64,000 bases of DNA from Xanthomonas sp. DAR 35659 (GCF_041242975.1 NZ_CP162488.1:1230001-1294000); one strand, 5' to 3'. Positions 8,787 to 16,866 are shown, counted from the stretch's first letter. Translations and numbers: made by a program. The notes: a model not told the origin generated them from the letters alone.

Positions 8787-10367
8787 ATGGGTGGCAAGAA
8801 GCATGACGGTGAAGCGCACAGTCCAGAAAGCGACGGTCTCCTAAGCGACGGTGTATCGTATTACCCGGCGAGTGTCGAACAGTTGGCTTCGTATCCTGAG
8901 GCGAGTAAGTCACTTGGGGATTTCAAGGCGCCGCTCTTGTTCGAGCACGGTAACTCGAACCAAAAAATCTTCGTCGCTGCATTCGACGGCACCGGGAACG
9001 ATGCAGACAAGGATCCGGCTCACGCGACGAATGTCGCCATGGTCCGTAGCCAGATTCTTGCTCAGAAGAATGCAGGCAACGACCAAGTCGCGGTCGGGTA
9101 TGTGCCTGGACCCGGCACGCAAGATGGTTTCATTGCCAGGACAACGGATGGTGCCAGGGGACACACCTACGACGCGCGTTTGGAGCAGATGTATCAGCAG
9201 TTGATGAGGCAGGCTAGTCGATGGCGTAACGAGAATCCCGATGTGCGGATCTCCGTAGCCGATCTGGGCTTCAGCCGCGGAGCCGAACAGGCGGCGGGAT
9301 TCGCGCGTCTGGTCCATGAACGGGGGATCCAAGATCCTGCCGCAGCCCAATACCAGCGCGATCGTGAGGGAAACCTGGTTGGATCACCTACCTTCAACCC
9401 CGACATCCCGCCGATCGTGCCGCCGGGCCAGGTCGCGCAGGCGGTGGCCCTGTTCGACCCCGTCGGCACCGGTGTTCCTGTCGACGAGAAAGATCGTCGC
9501 CTGCCGCCGTCGGTGATTTCCGGCGTGCAGATCATCGCGGCCGACGAGCGCCGCGGTCTGTTCAAGTCCACCCACATCATCGATCCCGGCGTCAGCGAGG
9601 ACGGCCGCTTCCTGGGCGTGACGGTGGCCGGGGCGCATTCGGATATCGGCGGCAGCTATCACCGCGATGGCCTGGCCATTCGCAGCGGCAACCTGATGAC
9701 CGATTACCTCAATTCGCTGAGCGATCAGCCCTTCCTGGAAAAGCGCGCCGAACCGTTGGAGCCGGGCCGCAACGTCGTGCACCGCTCCGAGGAAGGCATG
9801 CTGCTCTACCGGCTTGGGAGCAAGGTGGATCGTCAGTCAGAGGACGGCTACATCGAACGTCTGGTGCCCAAGGACATGGTGGACAAGGTCAAGGACGCCT
9901 ACAACGCCGAACCCGTCGACCCGGCACTGAAGGGGCGCTTCGACTATCGCCCAGTGAAGATCGGGGAAACGCCCCCGAGCCAGCCGGCGGAGCGGCTTGC
10001 GCAACAGTCCGAGATCGCCGCGCCCACGCCGGCGTTGAGCGGCAAGGACTGGGCGCTGCACGATGCCCTGCGCGAACGCATGCCGCAGCAACATGGTGGG
10101 GAGGATCGCCTGATGCAACTGACCTTGAGCGCACGCCAGGCCGGCATCGACGCCGAGAGTCTGAAAGGGGTGCAGGAGGCCAACGGCAAGCTCTGGGTCG
10201 TCGGCCAGACGCCGGGCTTCCGCGCGGCGGTGGATCTGGCGCAGCCAGCGCCGGCGGTCCAGGAGTCGGCGCGCGGGCTCAATGAGTTCGAGCGCACACG
10301 TCAGCAGGATGCCGAGGTCCAGTCGCGCCAGCAGGACCATGCGCCGCCGCAACAGCGCATGCAGTAG
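8787..10367 (+). CDS. DUF2235/Tle1-type phospholipase, probable Xanthomonas T4SS effector (X-Tfe)
   Basis: A 526-residue protein preceded by AAGGAGA at 8774-8780. The DUF2235 (Tle1 lipase) domain is clear: FDGTGND at residues 66-72, the nucleophile elbow GFSRG with Ser163, FDPVG with Asp224 and GAHSDIGGSY with His284, giving a complete candidate Ser-Asp-His triad. There is no signal peptide. The last ~110 residues look like an XVIPCD, the C-terminal VirD4-interacting signal of Xanthomonas T4SS effectors: a helical run (ALHDALRERM), RLMQLTLSARQAGI, GKLWVVGQ, RAAVD, then a Gln-rich tail rich in QQ pairs. A T4SS-delivered phospholipase that attacks rival membranes is the best reading; T6SS delivery is the alternative, though no VgrG or PAAR is nearby. 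Confidence 0.82.
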   Translation: MGGKKHDGEAHSPESDGLLSDGVSYYPASVEQLASYPEASKSLGDFKAPLLFEHGNSNQKIFVAAFDGTGNDADKDPAHATNVAMVRSQILAQKNAGNDQVAVGYVPGPGTQDGFIARTTDGARGHTYDARLEQMYQQLMRQASRWRNENPDVRISVADLGFSRGAEQAAGFARLVHERGIQDPAAAQYQRDREGNLVGSPTFNPDIPPIVPPGQVAQAVALFDPVGTGVPVDEKDRRLPPSVISGVQIIAADERRGLFKSTHIIDPGVSEDGRFLGVTVAGAHSDIGGSYHRDGLAIRSGNLMTDYLNSLSDQPFLEKRAEPLEPGRNVVHRSEEGMLLYRLGSKVDRQSEDGYIERLVPKDMVDKVKDAYNAEPVDPALKGRFDYRPVKIGETPPSQPAERLAQQSEIAAPTPALSGKDWALHDALRERMPQQHGGEDRLMQLTLSARQAGIDAESLKGVQEANGKLWVVGQTPGFRAAVDLAQPAPAVQESARGLNEFERTRQQDAEVQSRQQDHAPPQQRMQ

Positions 10368-10559
10368 GCCAGTTCGGCCGCCGGGCTGATCCGGCAGCAA
10401 GCGACTCGCTGTCGGTAGCGAGCGTCGCAATCGCAAGGCGCAGGCGCAGCGCCTGACACTTGTGGCGTCCAAGGCGCCGAAAACGCCGCCGAGCCGGCGA
10501 TCGGCAGCGTACAACGCGCCATTCATGTCGCGGTGCGCGCCGAGCGGGACAGCGGCGCG

Positions 10560-10850
10560 CGCACACAACCGGCGGCGTCTTCGAGTAGCCTCGCCGCTGC
10601 AGTCGTTCCCGCATTCGCCAGCGCCACGTAGGCGCCGATGACGAGGATGGTGCGATACCGCCGTCGGCCTGTTACACGTCGTAGTCCGGGGCGATGGCTC
10701 CCTGGTCGAGCGCCGCTACAACGGGCTTGACCGCCCTCGGCGGCAACGTCGCGACACCGGCGTCGCATTCTGCGGCGATGCGAGCGCGCTGGCGCAGTTC
10801 ACGCACGCGGGCTTGCCGCGTCTTCCTGCATAGCACGCCGGCCATGGCGC
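10560..10850 (-). pseudogene. Decayed, frameshifted rph (RNase PH) fragment
   Basis: The + strand here matches the + strand over rph at 5390-5520. The strongest stretch is 10617-10696, including CAGCGCCACGTAGGCGCCG and ACACGTCGTAGTCC, aligned to 5445-5519. Translated on the minus strand it gives VIGAYVALANA (rph has [11 protein letters not shown]) and, in another frame after a one-base deletion, APDYDV (rph TLDCDV). A weaker match further upstream in the minus sense (ARVRELRQRARIAAEC) corresponds to the GGRTLEIQ to ALRAC region. It is too short and frameshifted to be functional. Outer limits are approximate. Confidence 0.6.
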
Positions 10851-11002
10851 GACGCCGTCCGCGCCCCAGGCGCGGACCCATCGACCGTAACGGTGCGTGC
10901 CCATGCCTCGCCGACGCCGCTTCCATCGCGCGCATGCCGCTGCCGGCCTGGCGCGGCCGTGGGCGACCGTCGGCAGGCGATACCGACCCAAGGAGACGCA
11001 CT

Positions 11003-12400
11003 ATGAGCGCCATCGTGATCTATGGAGACGCCGTACAGGAAGCCCGCAACCGGATTCGGTCGATGCAGGTGTCCGTGATGTTCAAGACGCTGGACCGGAT
11101 GACCTTCGCCGAGGGCAAGCAGCATGCGGCGCTGCTGGCGAACGCGATTCTGTCGCCGCAATTGCAGGCGGAAAACCCGGGCGCCGCGGTCAACCTCGAA
11201 CGCGCCAGGGACCGCATCCGGAACTTCTATTCGAACGACTACGTGCAGGAGGTCTTCGCCCTGGGCGACGCGATCCGCGACCTGGGCGAATACATCGAGA
11301 ACGGCGGTGCCGGCGCGGCGGTCAAGGAGTTCGAGAACAATCTGCGCAACAAGCCGGCATTCGACAAATCCAGCAATCGGGCGCGGCAGGAAGCGGCGGG
11401 CTACGCGCTGAGCGAGTGGCCGCCGCTGGGCATCTTCAAGAATCGCCTGCTCGACCGTAGCGTGGTCAAGTACATGGAGCGCTTCTACGGGCCGTATATC
11501 GGCGCGGACATTTCCGGAACCACCACCGACGGCCTAGCGGTGCTGGCGTTGCTGCAGACCGTCATCGACGGCGGCGGACGCCTCGCCGAACAGGCCCAGG
11601 CGCAGGCGGCGCTGGGCTGGGAGTTGCCGCCGATCGCGACCATGGTGCTGCAGTACCACCACTCGCTGCTGGAATGCGGCCTGGCCCTGGCGCTGAAGAA
11701 CAGCGCGGTGCAGAGCGGGCAGGACGCCCCGGTGCTTGGCAAGTTCGACTACTACGATCTGTCCACGCTCGCCGATTCGCGTGTGTTTTCGCCGGTGCTC
11801 AAGGTCGGCACTAGCGTACTCAAGCGCGAGTTGGCCGGGCGCCGGCTGGTGGTGCTGCGCGACGCCATCGACATCCAGTCCAGCCCCTACGCCGATTGCG
11901 AGGTCGCCTTGCTGGTGGACGGTGCCGACGCGGTGTTCGATATCGGCGCGCAGTACGAGGTCTTCGCCGGGCTGCGCAAGGTCCAGGTGATGAGCGGCGA
12001 TGGCGTCTATCGCAATGGCGATCCGAGTCTGCTGCAGGTGGCCGAATACTACGCGGCGGATCTGGACGTGCCACCGCTCCACGGCGATGCCGCCGCGGCG
12101 CGCAGCCTGGCGAAAATGAACTCGGCGGAACTGAAAGGATTGCCGGGTCTGGCGTTCGACAATCTGGACCGAGCGCTCGCCACCTTGCGGCCGCCACCGC
12201 CGGTGGGCGCGCAAGCGGAGCCGGCACCGCCGGTGCTGGCCGCGCCACCCGCTTCCGGCGCCGATGCCGATCCTGATTCCGAGAACTCCGCCGACGGACA
12301 GGGGGCTGCCGTGCCTGACGCGGGCAACGACCTGCTATCCAGGTTGAGTGGGATGCAGCCGGCGCAACTGGCTGCGCTGCGCAGGCTGCTGAGCAACTGA
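11003..12400 (+). CDS. Uncharacterised protein at head of reb cluster
   Basis: A 465-residue protein of unknown function. The ATG at 11003 has a good AAGGAGA site at 10990-10996; the frame is open far upstream, over the rph remnant, but that part is not convincing coding sequence. No signal peptide, membrane segment or recognised motif was found. The first 130 residues look helical, residues about 235-380 mix helix and strand (VVLRDAIDI, then VLLVDGADAVFDIG), and residues about 400-440 are an Ala/Pro-rich linker before a short C-terminal helix (LSRLSGMQPAQLAALRRLLS). It precedes the sigma factor and RebB genes on the same strand with a 356-base gap, so a role in R-body control is only positional. 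Confidence 0.7.
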   Translation: MSAIVIYGDAVQEARNRIRSMQVSVMFKTLDRMTFAEGKQHAALLANAILSPQLQAENPGAAVNLERARDRIRNFYSNDYVQEVFALGDAIRDLGEYIENGGAGAAVKEFENNLRNKPAFDKSSNRARQEAAGYALSEWPPLGIFKNRLLDRSVVKYMERFYGPYIGADISGTTTDGLAVLALLQTVIDGGGRLAEQAQAQAALGWELPPIATMVLQYHHSLLECGLALALKNSAVQSGQDAPVLGKFDYYDLSTLADSRVFSPVLKVGTSVLKRELAGRRLVVLRDAIDIQSSPYADCEVALLVDGADAVFDIGAQYEVFAGLRKVQVMSGDGVYRNGDPSLLQVAEYYAADLDVPPLHGDAAAARSLAKMNSAELKGLPGLAFDNLDRALATLRPPPPVGAQAEPAPPVLAAPPASGADADPDSENSADGQGAAVPDAGNDLLSRLSGMQPAQLAALRRLLSN

Positions 12401-12756
12401 GGTGCATGCGGGCGCCCGCAGTGCGGTGCGCCCGTTGTTCGATGCCTCGTGCCGCCGCCGGTCTGCATGGGCGAAGGGCTGCGCAGACCGACGCCGACTC
12501 GCACCGCATCTGGTCGGATCCGCGCGCCATGCGTGTGCCACGCTGCACGCGCGCCGCCCGGGCTGCGCTGCCGAGAACGGCGCGATGGCCTTGCTGCGAA
12601 TCGCGGCCTGCACGCATGCCGCCGCCGCGTCGATGGTTCCCTCGAGCACCGTGGGCGAGCGAATGCCGTAGACAAGTTTTCACAGGCTTCCGGGCCGCAC
12701 GTCATTTCCCACCGAAGTTCCCGGCATATACGCCGCCACGGACAGGGGAAAGGGAA
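12401..12756. other. Intergenic region before the sigma factor gene
   Basis: No gene was recognised in these 356 bases. The end holds the purine-rich leader AGGGGAAAGGGAA directly before an ATG at 12757, which looks like the original start of the sigma factor gene but is out of frame with it. The region should hold the promoter of the reb cluster; no confident -35/-10 pair was found. Confidence 0.5.
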
Positions 12757-12824
12757 ATGCTCGATAGCGATGCGTCCGTAGGTACGCCGTCCGGCAGCCG
12801 CCGGAGGAGATCTGGCAAGGATGG

Positions 12825-13325
12825 GTGCAATGCGCGAAGGTGCTGCGGGGCAGGGCGATCCGCTTGACCAACGGCAACATCGACGAGGCGGAAGACATTC
12901 TGTCCTCGACCATCCTCAGGACCGCCAATCACGTCTTGCTGCACCGGATGCGGGTGCGCGAGCCACGCTCGTTCTTCCTGTGCGCGCTCAACAACGAATT
13001 CATCAGCCGTTGCCGCGAGCACGCCTACGAACGCCGTTTGCGCGATTTCCATGCCGACGTGTACAGCGATCTGCTTGCGCCGGATGTCGATCCGGAAAGC
13101 GGCAGCGTCGAGAGCACCTGGTCGAACCAGGATGCGCTGGCGCTGGTGGAGCAGACAGTGGCGCGGCTGCCGCCGGAAGGTCGCGAGTTGTTCCGGCTGC
13201 GCTTTCGCGAGGATCGGTCCACGGCGGAGATCGCCGCGGTGCTGAACATCTCGCCGACGCTGGTACGCAAACGTGTCCAATTGCTGCGCGAGAAACTGCG
13301 TAGCGCGCTGGCGGCCGCGCAATGA
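12825..13325 (+). CDS. Sigma-70 family RNA polymerase sigma factor of the reb cluster (5' end uncertain)
   Basis: At least 166 residues from a GTG at 12825. Region 2 is seen in RAIRLTNGNIDEAEDILSS, and region 4 in LPPEGRELFRLRFREDRS followed by a helix-turn-helix (AEIAAVLNISPTLVRKRVQLL). The same frame continues upstream with plausible region-2 sequence (PPEEIWQGWVQCAKVL) but meets a stop at 12765-12767 before any ATG. A well-placed ATG at 12757 with a strong ribosome binding site lies in another frame. The intact gene therefore probably began at 12757 and lost one base near 12785-12800. R-body clusters in other proteobacteria carry a dedicated sigma factor, so it likely drives the reb genes. 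Confidence 0.75.
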   Translation: MQCAKVLRGRAIRLTNGNIDEAEDILSSTILRTANHVLLHRMRVREPRSFFLCALNNEFISRCREHAYERRLRDFHADVYSDLLAPDVDPESGSVESTWSNQDALALVEQTVARLPPEGRELFRLRFREDRSTAEIAAVLNISPTLVRKRVQLLREKLRSALAAAQ

Positions 13326-13411
13326 GTGCACGCTGACGTTTCACACTCTGGCCGCCGCCGCGTCCAGTGATACGCCCCAGTCAATCCGCCGCTTACCGAG
13401 GAATCGATGCC

Positions 13412-13654
13412 ATGGCAGACCAGAACGTCAATGCGCAGGTGACCGATGCAGTGACCCAGACCAACGTCAAGGTGGTGGCCGAAGCGCCGGCACAGGCGAT
13501 CGCCTCGCTGTATCAGGTGGTCAGCCATGCCACGGGACTGTCGGTGCAGAACGCGGTGCACAGCCAGCAGGCGATGAACCAGATCACCACCGCGATCGTG
13601 TCCAAGGCCTGCCAGTTGATCATGGAAGTGGCCGACGGCGGTAGCAAGCCCTAG
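13412..13654 (+). CDS. RebB family R-body protein (80 aa)
   Basis: An 80-residue protein with the characteristic RebB opening: MADQNVNAQVTDAVTQTNVK, then VVAEAPAQAIASLYQ and a helical tail with VQNAVHSQQAMNQITTA. RebB-type subunits polymerise into R-bodies, coiled protein ribbons that unroll and rupture membranes (Caedibacter killer trait). The ATG at 13412 is preceded by GAGGA at 13398-13402. It is shorter than the second copy at 15206, lacking its C-terminal third. It follows the sigma factor by 86 bases and precedes the 294-residue RebB-like gene by 25. Confidence 0.88.
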   Translation: MADQNVNAQVTDAVTQTNVKVVAEAPAQAIASLYQVVSHATGLSVQNAVHSQQAMNQITTAIVSKACQLIMEVADGGSKP

Positions 13655-13679
13655 TCGCTAATCACTGGAGATCTCCGCC

Positions 13680-14564
13680 ATGAGTTGGATAGATCGGCTC
13701 TGGAATCGCAAGCTGCCGCTCGCCGGTGTGCCGTCCACCGAAGCGGCATCGCCGGCAAGCGACGACACTCCCGCGCCCGGCACGACCGATCCGGCGCCGG
13801 CCGCCGCGCCGGTCGAGCCTGCCGCTTCCGCCGTCGACGATGTGCCGCCGATGCAGGATGAAAACACGGGCGCCGCCATTGCGCCGCAGGCATCGGTGCC
13901 TCCAACCGATACGGTGGCCGATGGCGACGCGGACGTTGCCGATGCTCCTGTCGCCAGAGCGGCTTCCATCGCCGCCGCCAATCATGGCGCCGCCGCGGTC
14001 GATGCACCGAACGCGGTCGCGGATGGCTCCGATGCCATGGCCAGCGCCAGCGCGAACGCCAGCGGCGACGCCGCGCCAGGCGGGGCAGCAACCACAGGCG
14101 CCGCGGGAACCACAGCAGCGGCAAGCAGCACGGGAGCTGCAGGAACGGCGGGAACGACGCCCGGCGGCGCCAGTCCCCCCGCGTCGGCGCCAGTAGACAC
14201 GTCCGCACTCAACCAGAAGATTGTGCAGGCGGTCGACTTCAGCAACGCGCAGACCGTGCAGTATCTAATGCCGGCGATGATCCAGACCCCGCCCGACGTG
14301 ATGGCCACGCAGAGCGCGGGGCTGGCGGTGCAGGACGCGGCGAGCTACATGAACGCGATCATGCAGATCGCGTTGGCGGCGCAGGCGGTGATCGCCAAGA
14401 AGGCGGCCGAGGGGCCGGTCCAGGCGGCTGCGGAAATCCCGGTGCTGCTGGAAATGCAGAAGATGGTCGCGTCCGCGGTCGAGGTCTACGGCAACGTCAG
14501 CCAGGTCGCCGGCACCTCCGCCAAGACCATCGGTAACGCGGTTTCCTCCATCACCAGCGGATAA
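13680..14564 (+). CDS. RebB-like protein with long Ala-rich N-terminal region
   Basis: A 294-residue protein. Residues 1-10 (MSWIDRLWNR) are conserved-looking. Residues about 15-175 are a low-complexity Ala/Thr/Gly/Pro segment with acidic residues, probably disordered. The C-terminal ~115 residues are hydrophobic and helical and resemble RebB: QKIVQAVDFSNAQTVQYL, PDVMATQSAGLAVQDAASYM and IMQIALAAQAVIAKK. R-body loci usually encode several RebB variants of different length that co-polymerise. A GGAG site sits 9 bases before the ATG. The RebB assignment rests on the C-terminal part only. Confidence 0.7.
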   Translation: MSWIDRLWNRKLPLAGVPSTEAASPASDDTPAPGTTDPAPAAAPVEPAASAVDDVPPMQDENTGAAIAPQASVPPTDTVADGDADVADAPVARAASIAAANHGAAAVDAPNAVADGSDAMASASANASGDAAPGGAATTGAAGTTAAASSTGAAGTAGTTPGGASPPASAPVDTSALNQKIVQAVDFSNAQTVQYLMPAMIQTPPDVMATQSAGLAVQDAASYMNAIMQIALAAQAVIAKKAAEGPVQAAAEIPVLLEMQKMVASAVEVYGNVSQVAGTSAKTIGNAVSSITSG

Positions 14565-14576
14565 GGAAGCGTCTGT

Positions 14577-15107
14577 ATGGATCCCACGCATGCCAAGGCG
14601 GTCAAGCAGGGCGCCAGCGATGCCGCGCTGTCCCATCTGTTGTCCGCGCAGAGCCAGGTCGAGCAGGCACGCGGTCGCTACCAGGGGTTGCGCGCGTTGC
14701 TGCCGTCGATGCTGATGGAAGCGGTGCGCCTGACCCAGGACGAACAACGCGCGGCGGTCGCCGGCCAGTTGGGCCGGGATGCGGCCAATGGCCTGACCCA
14801 GCACGCCGAGCATGCATTGCAGCAATTGACCAGGGCGCTGCGCGGCGATCACGAGGCGATGGCGGCGCTGACCCGGCAACTGGATGGCGAGGCCGTACGC
14901 ATCCATCCGCTGCCCACGTCGACCACGCAACCCGCTGACGACGGTCGTCATGACGACGAGGCGCAGCGCGTCGTCGCGGCGTTGCGCGGCGCGATCGTCG
15001 CCGAGGTCGCGCAGGCGATCGAGCTGCAGTTGCAGCCCTTGCGCGCCCAGGTCGAGGCCTTGCTGGCGCAACTGGGCGCCGCAGCGACGCCCTCCGATTC
15101 GCGGTGA
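14577..15107 (+). CDS. Uncharacterised helical protein in reb cluster
   Basis: A 176-residue protein starting 12 bases after the previous stop. It is strongly alpha-helical with coiled-coil character (SQVEQARGRYQGLRALL, then the last 45 residues VAQAIELQLQPLRAQVEAL) and a short polar linker at residues about 120-130. No signal peptide, membrane segment or known motif was found. Tight spacing between two RebB-type genes suggests it acts in R-body assembly or regulation, which is inference from position alone. Confidence 0.7.
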   Translation: MDPTHAKAVKQGASDAALSHLLSAQSQVEQARGRYQGLRALLPSMLMEAVRLTQDEQRAAVAGQLGRDAANGLTQHAEHALQQLTRALRGDHEAMAALTRQLDGEAVRIHPLPTSTTQPADDGRHDDEAQRVVAALRGAIVAEVAQAIELQLQPLRAQVEALLAQLGAAATPSDSR

Positions 15108-15205
15108 TCGCCATGCCGCGCGAGTTCACACCGTTCCCGCTGTTGCGTCTTTTAAGAGCCGAACGCCTCCGGCTAAACGAGGCCTATCCCGAAGGAGTAG
15201 CAACC

Positions 15206-15547
15206 ATGCCCGAGCCCTTGACCGTCAATCCGATGGTGACCGATGCCGTCACCCAGTCCAATGTGAAAGTGGTGGGCGAAGCCCCCGCCATCGCCATCAG
15301 CACCCTGTACCAGACGATGGCGCATTCGACCGGCATCCTGCTGCAGAACGCGGTGGCCGCGCAGCAGCAGCAGAACACGCTGGCGCAGGCGGCCACCAAC
15401 CAGGGCGTCATGCAGATCTACAGCGTCGACACCATGTCCGGTGCCGGCGCCACGGAGAAGGTTGGCCAGTCCGGCGTCGCCGACAACCTGACCAGCCTGC
15501 TCACCGTGCTGCAGGCGTTCAGCGGCAACAACGGCGGGCGTGGCTGA
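15206..15547 (+). CDS. RebB family R-body protein (113 aa)
   Basis: A 113-residue RebB homologue, closest in layout to the classical protein: VNPMVTDAVTQSNVK, VVGEAPAIAISTLYQTMAHS, LLQNAVAAQQQQNTLAQAAT and QGVMQIYSVDT. It shares the TDAVTQ(T/S)NVKVV core with the 80-residue copy at 13412. A strong GAAGGAG site (15191-15197) precedes the ATG at 15206. It is the last gene before a strong terminator at 15569. It is probably the main structural subunit of the R-body ribbon. Confidence 0.92.
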   Translation: MPEPLTVNPMVTDAVTQSNVKVVGEAPAIAISTLYQTMAHSTGILLQNAVAAQQQQNTLAQAATNQGVMQIYSVDTMSGAGATEKVGQSGVADNLTSLLTVLQAFSGNNGGRG

Positions 15548-15568
15548 TCGCGCTACCCCTGCGTTGCC

Positions 15569-15603
15569 AGGCTCCTTTCCGGGATCCGGAAAGGAGCCTT
15601 TCT
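15569..15603 (+). terminator. Rho-independent terminator after reb genes
   Basis: A perfect 14-base-pair stem (AGGCTCCTTTCCGG pairing with 15586-15599), a 3-base loop and TTTCT. It lies 21 bases after the RebB stop, so it should end the reb transcript. Confidence 0.85.
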
Positions 15604-15817
15604 GTCGTGTCTGGCCGCTGCGCCGAACCTGCCGCATCGACCGCGATCGCGGCGCTGGCGCCCGATCGCTCACGGCCGGCGCGCGCCGGTCGCCGCGCGG
15701 CCGCCATCCCTTCGCTGGCCCCGATGGCGGCGCACCGACAGCGCGCGCGACGTCGCCGATCCACGTCACCAGCCGGCCGCGCTGCGCGATGCCGGCCCGG
15801 CAGGCGCGGAGGGCGAG

Positions 15818-16519
15818 ATGAGTTCGCGCTGGCGGGAGTCCCGCGCGCAGCTGTCCGCGCATGTGCAAGGCTTGCTCAAGCTCGCCACCACCGCCCTGCC
15901 GGCGCTGTACCTGTCCGGTCGCATGTTCGCTGACGCCTACTGGTCGGCACTGGGCATGGGCGCCTTGCCGCGCAGCTACGCCAGCGACGACTACATCTAC
16001 ATGGGCCTGCTGGCGCTCACATGGAGCGCGGCTTCGCTGTTCGGCATCGGCCACGATCAGTGGCCGGCGGTGGTGGCGCTGGGAGGCTTCGGCCTCGGCC
16101 TGGCGGCGCTGCTGGGCTGGCATCTGCTCGGTGCGCTGCGCCATTGGCTGCGGCGGCGCGCCGTGGCGCACCCGGCCGGTGGCGAACGGCGCATCTCGGT
16201 GGAGACCTTGGTGCTCGCGTTCGCGATGGTGGTGACGCCGCTGGTGCTGGCGGCATTGGCGGCGCGGCAGGAAGGCACCCGCCACGCCAGCCAGCGCATG
16301 CGGCAACTGGCCGTCGCGGCGCACTCCGGCGGCATCGCCACGCGCGCGGACACGGCCAGTGCCAGCGCCGGGATACTCGACTGCAACGGGCGCTGGTGCG
16401 TGGTGTGGCAGCAGGGTCGGCCGGTCGCCTTGCCGATCGACACGATCCTTTGCATCCACGCGCGACCTGCACCGGCCGATGCGGCGTCCGCGCCGCTCGT
16501 GCGGGCGTGTTCGCCCTAG
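15818..16519 (+). CDS. Uncharacterised integral membrane protein
   Basis: A 233-residue protein with three or four predicted membrane segments: a weak one near residues 20-35, then MGLLALTWSAASLFGI (about 62-77), VVALGGFGLGLAALLGWHLL (about 85-104) and TLVLAFAMVVTPLVLAALAA (about 130-149). The C-terminal ~85 residues are soluble and end with a small domain containing three cysteines (ILDCNGRWCVVW, TILCIH). No family is recognised. It follows the reb terminator, so it is probably expressed separately; membership in the accessory block is by position. Confidence 0.6.
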   Translation: MSSRWRESRAQLSAHVQGLLKLATTALPALYLSGRMFADAYWSALGMGALPRSYASDDYIYMGLLALTWSAASLFGIGHDQWPAVVALGGFGLGLAALLGWHLLGALRHWLRRRAVAHPAGGERRISVETLVLAFAMVVTPLVLAALAARQEGTRHASQRMRQLAVAAHSGGIATRADTASASAGILDCNGRWCVVWQQGRPVALPIDTILCIHARPAPADAASAPLVRACSP

Positions 16520-16866
16520 CCGGTGGGTCGCCGCGCCGCGTCGGCGCATCGAGCGGCAGGCGCGGCGAAGCCGGCGCTCGGTGTGATCGCGCATGGGGGC
16601 GGCCCCCCAATGGCAGCGACGAGCGCGGTGCTCGATCGAGCGCAATGGTCCGCCGTCGTGCCGGCGGTCGCGGCGGCGCCGGGGCAGGCCGCCGCTGGCC
16701 GAGCCGATCCCGGCATCGTGGCAAAGCGCTTTTCGATCATGCCGTTACGTGGCATGGCGGACACGCCCGGGAGCGGTGACCGGTGCCGACGACGGACCGC
16801 CGCGCTTGCGGTGGCCGCTGGGACTGGTATCGTGCGCCGCCCGACCGTCGACGCGAGACCCGAGCG
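16520..16866. other. Intergenic region before gmk
   Basis: No gene was recognised in these 347 bases, which mark the right junction of the accessory block with the gmk operon. A small hairpin at 16594-16609 lacks a T-run. No direct repeat matching the left junction was found by eye. Confidence 0.4.

Noticed and set aside
8787..10367. Type VI secretion effector assignment for the DUF2235 protein
   Set aside because: No vgrG, PAAR, hcp or adaptor gene lies nearby, and the C-terminus looks like an XVIPCD; kept only as an alternative.
10694..11002. N-terminal extension of the 465-residue protein back to 10694
   Set aside because: It runs across the rph remnant, lacks a ribosome binding site, and the ATG at 11003 has a strong AAGGAGA.
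16594..16609. Hairpin TGGGGGCGGCCCCCCA as a terminator
   Set aside because: The stem is only six pairs and no T-run follows on either strand.
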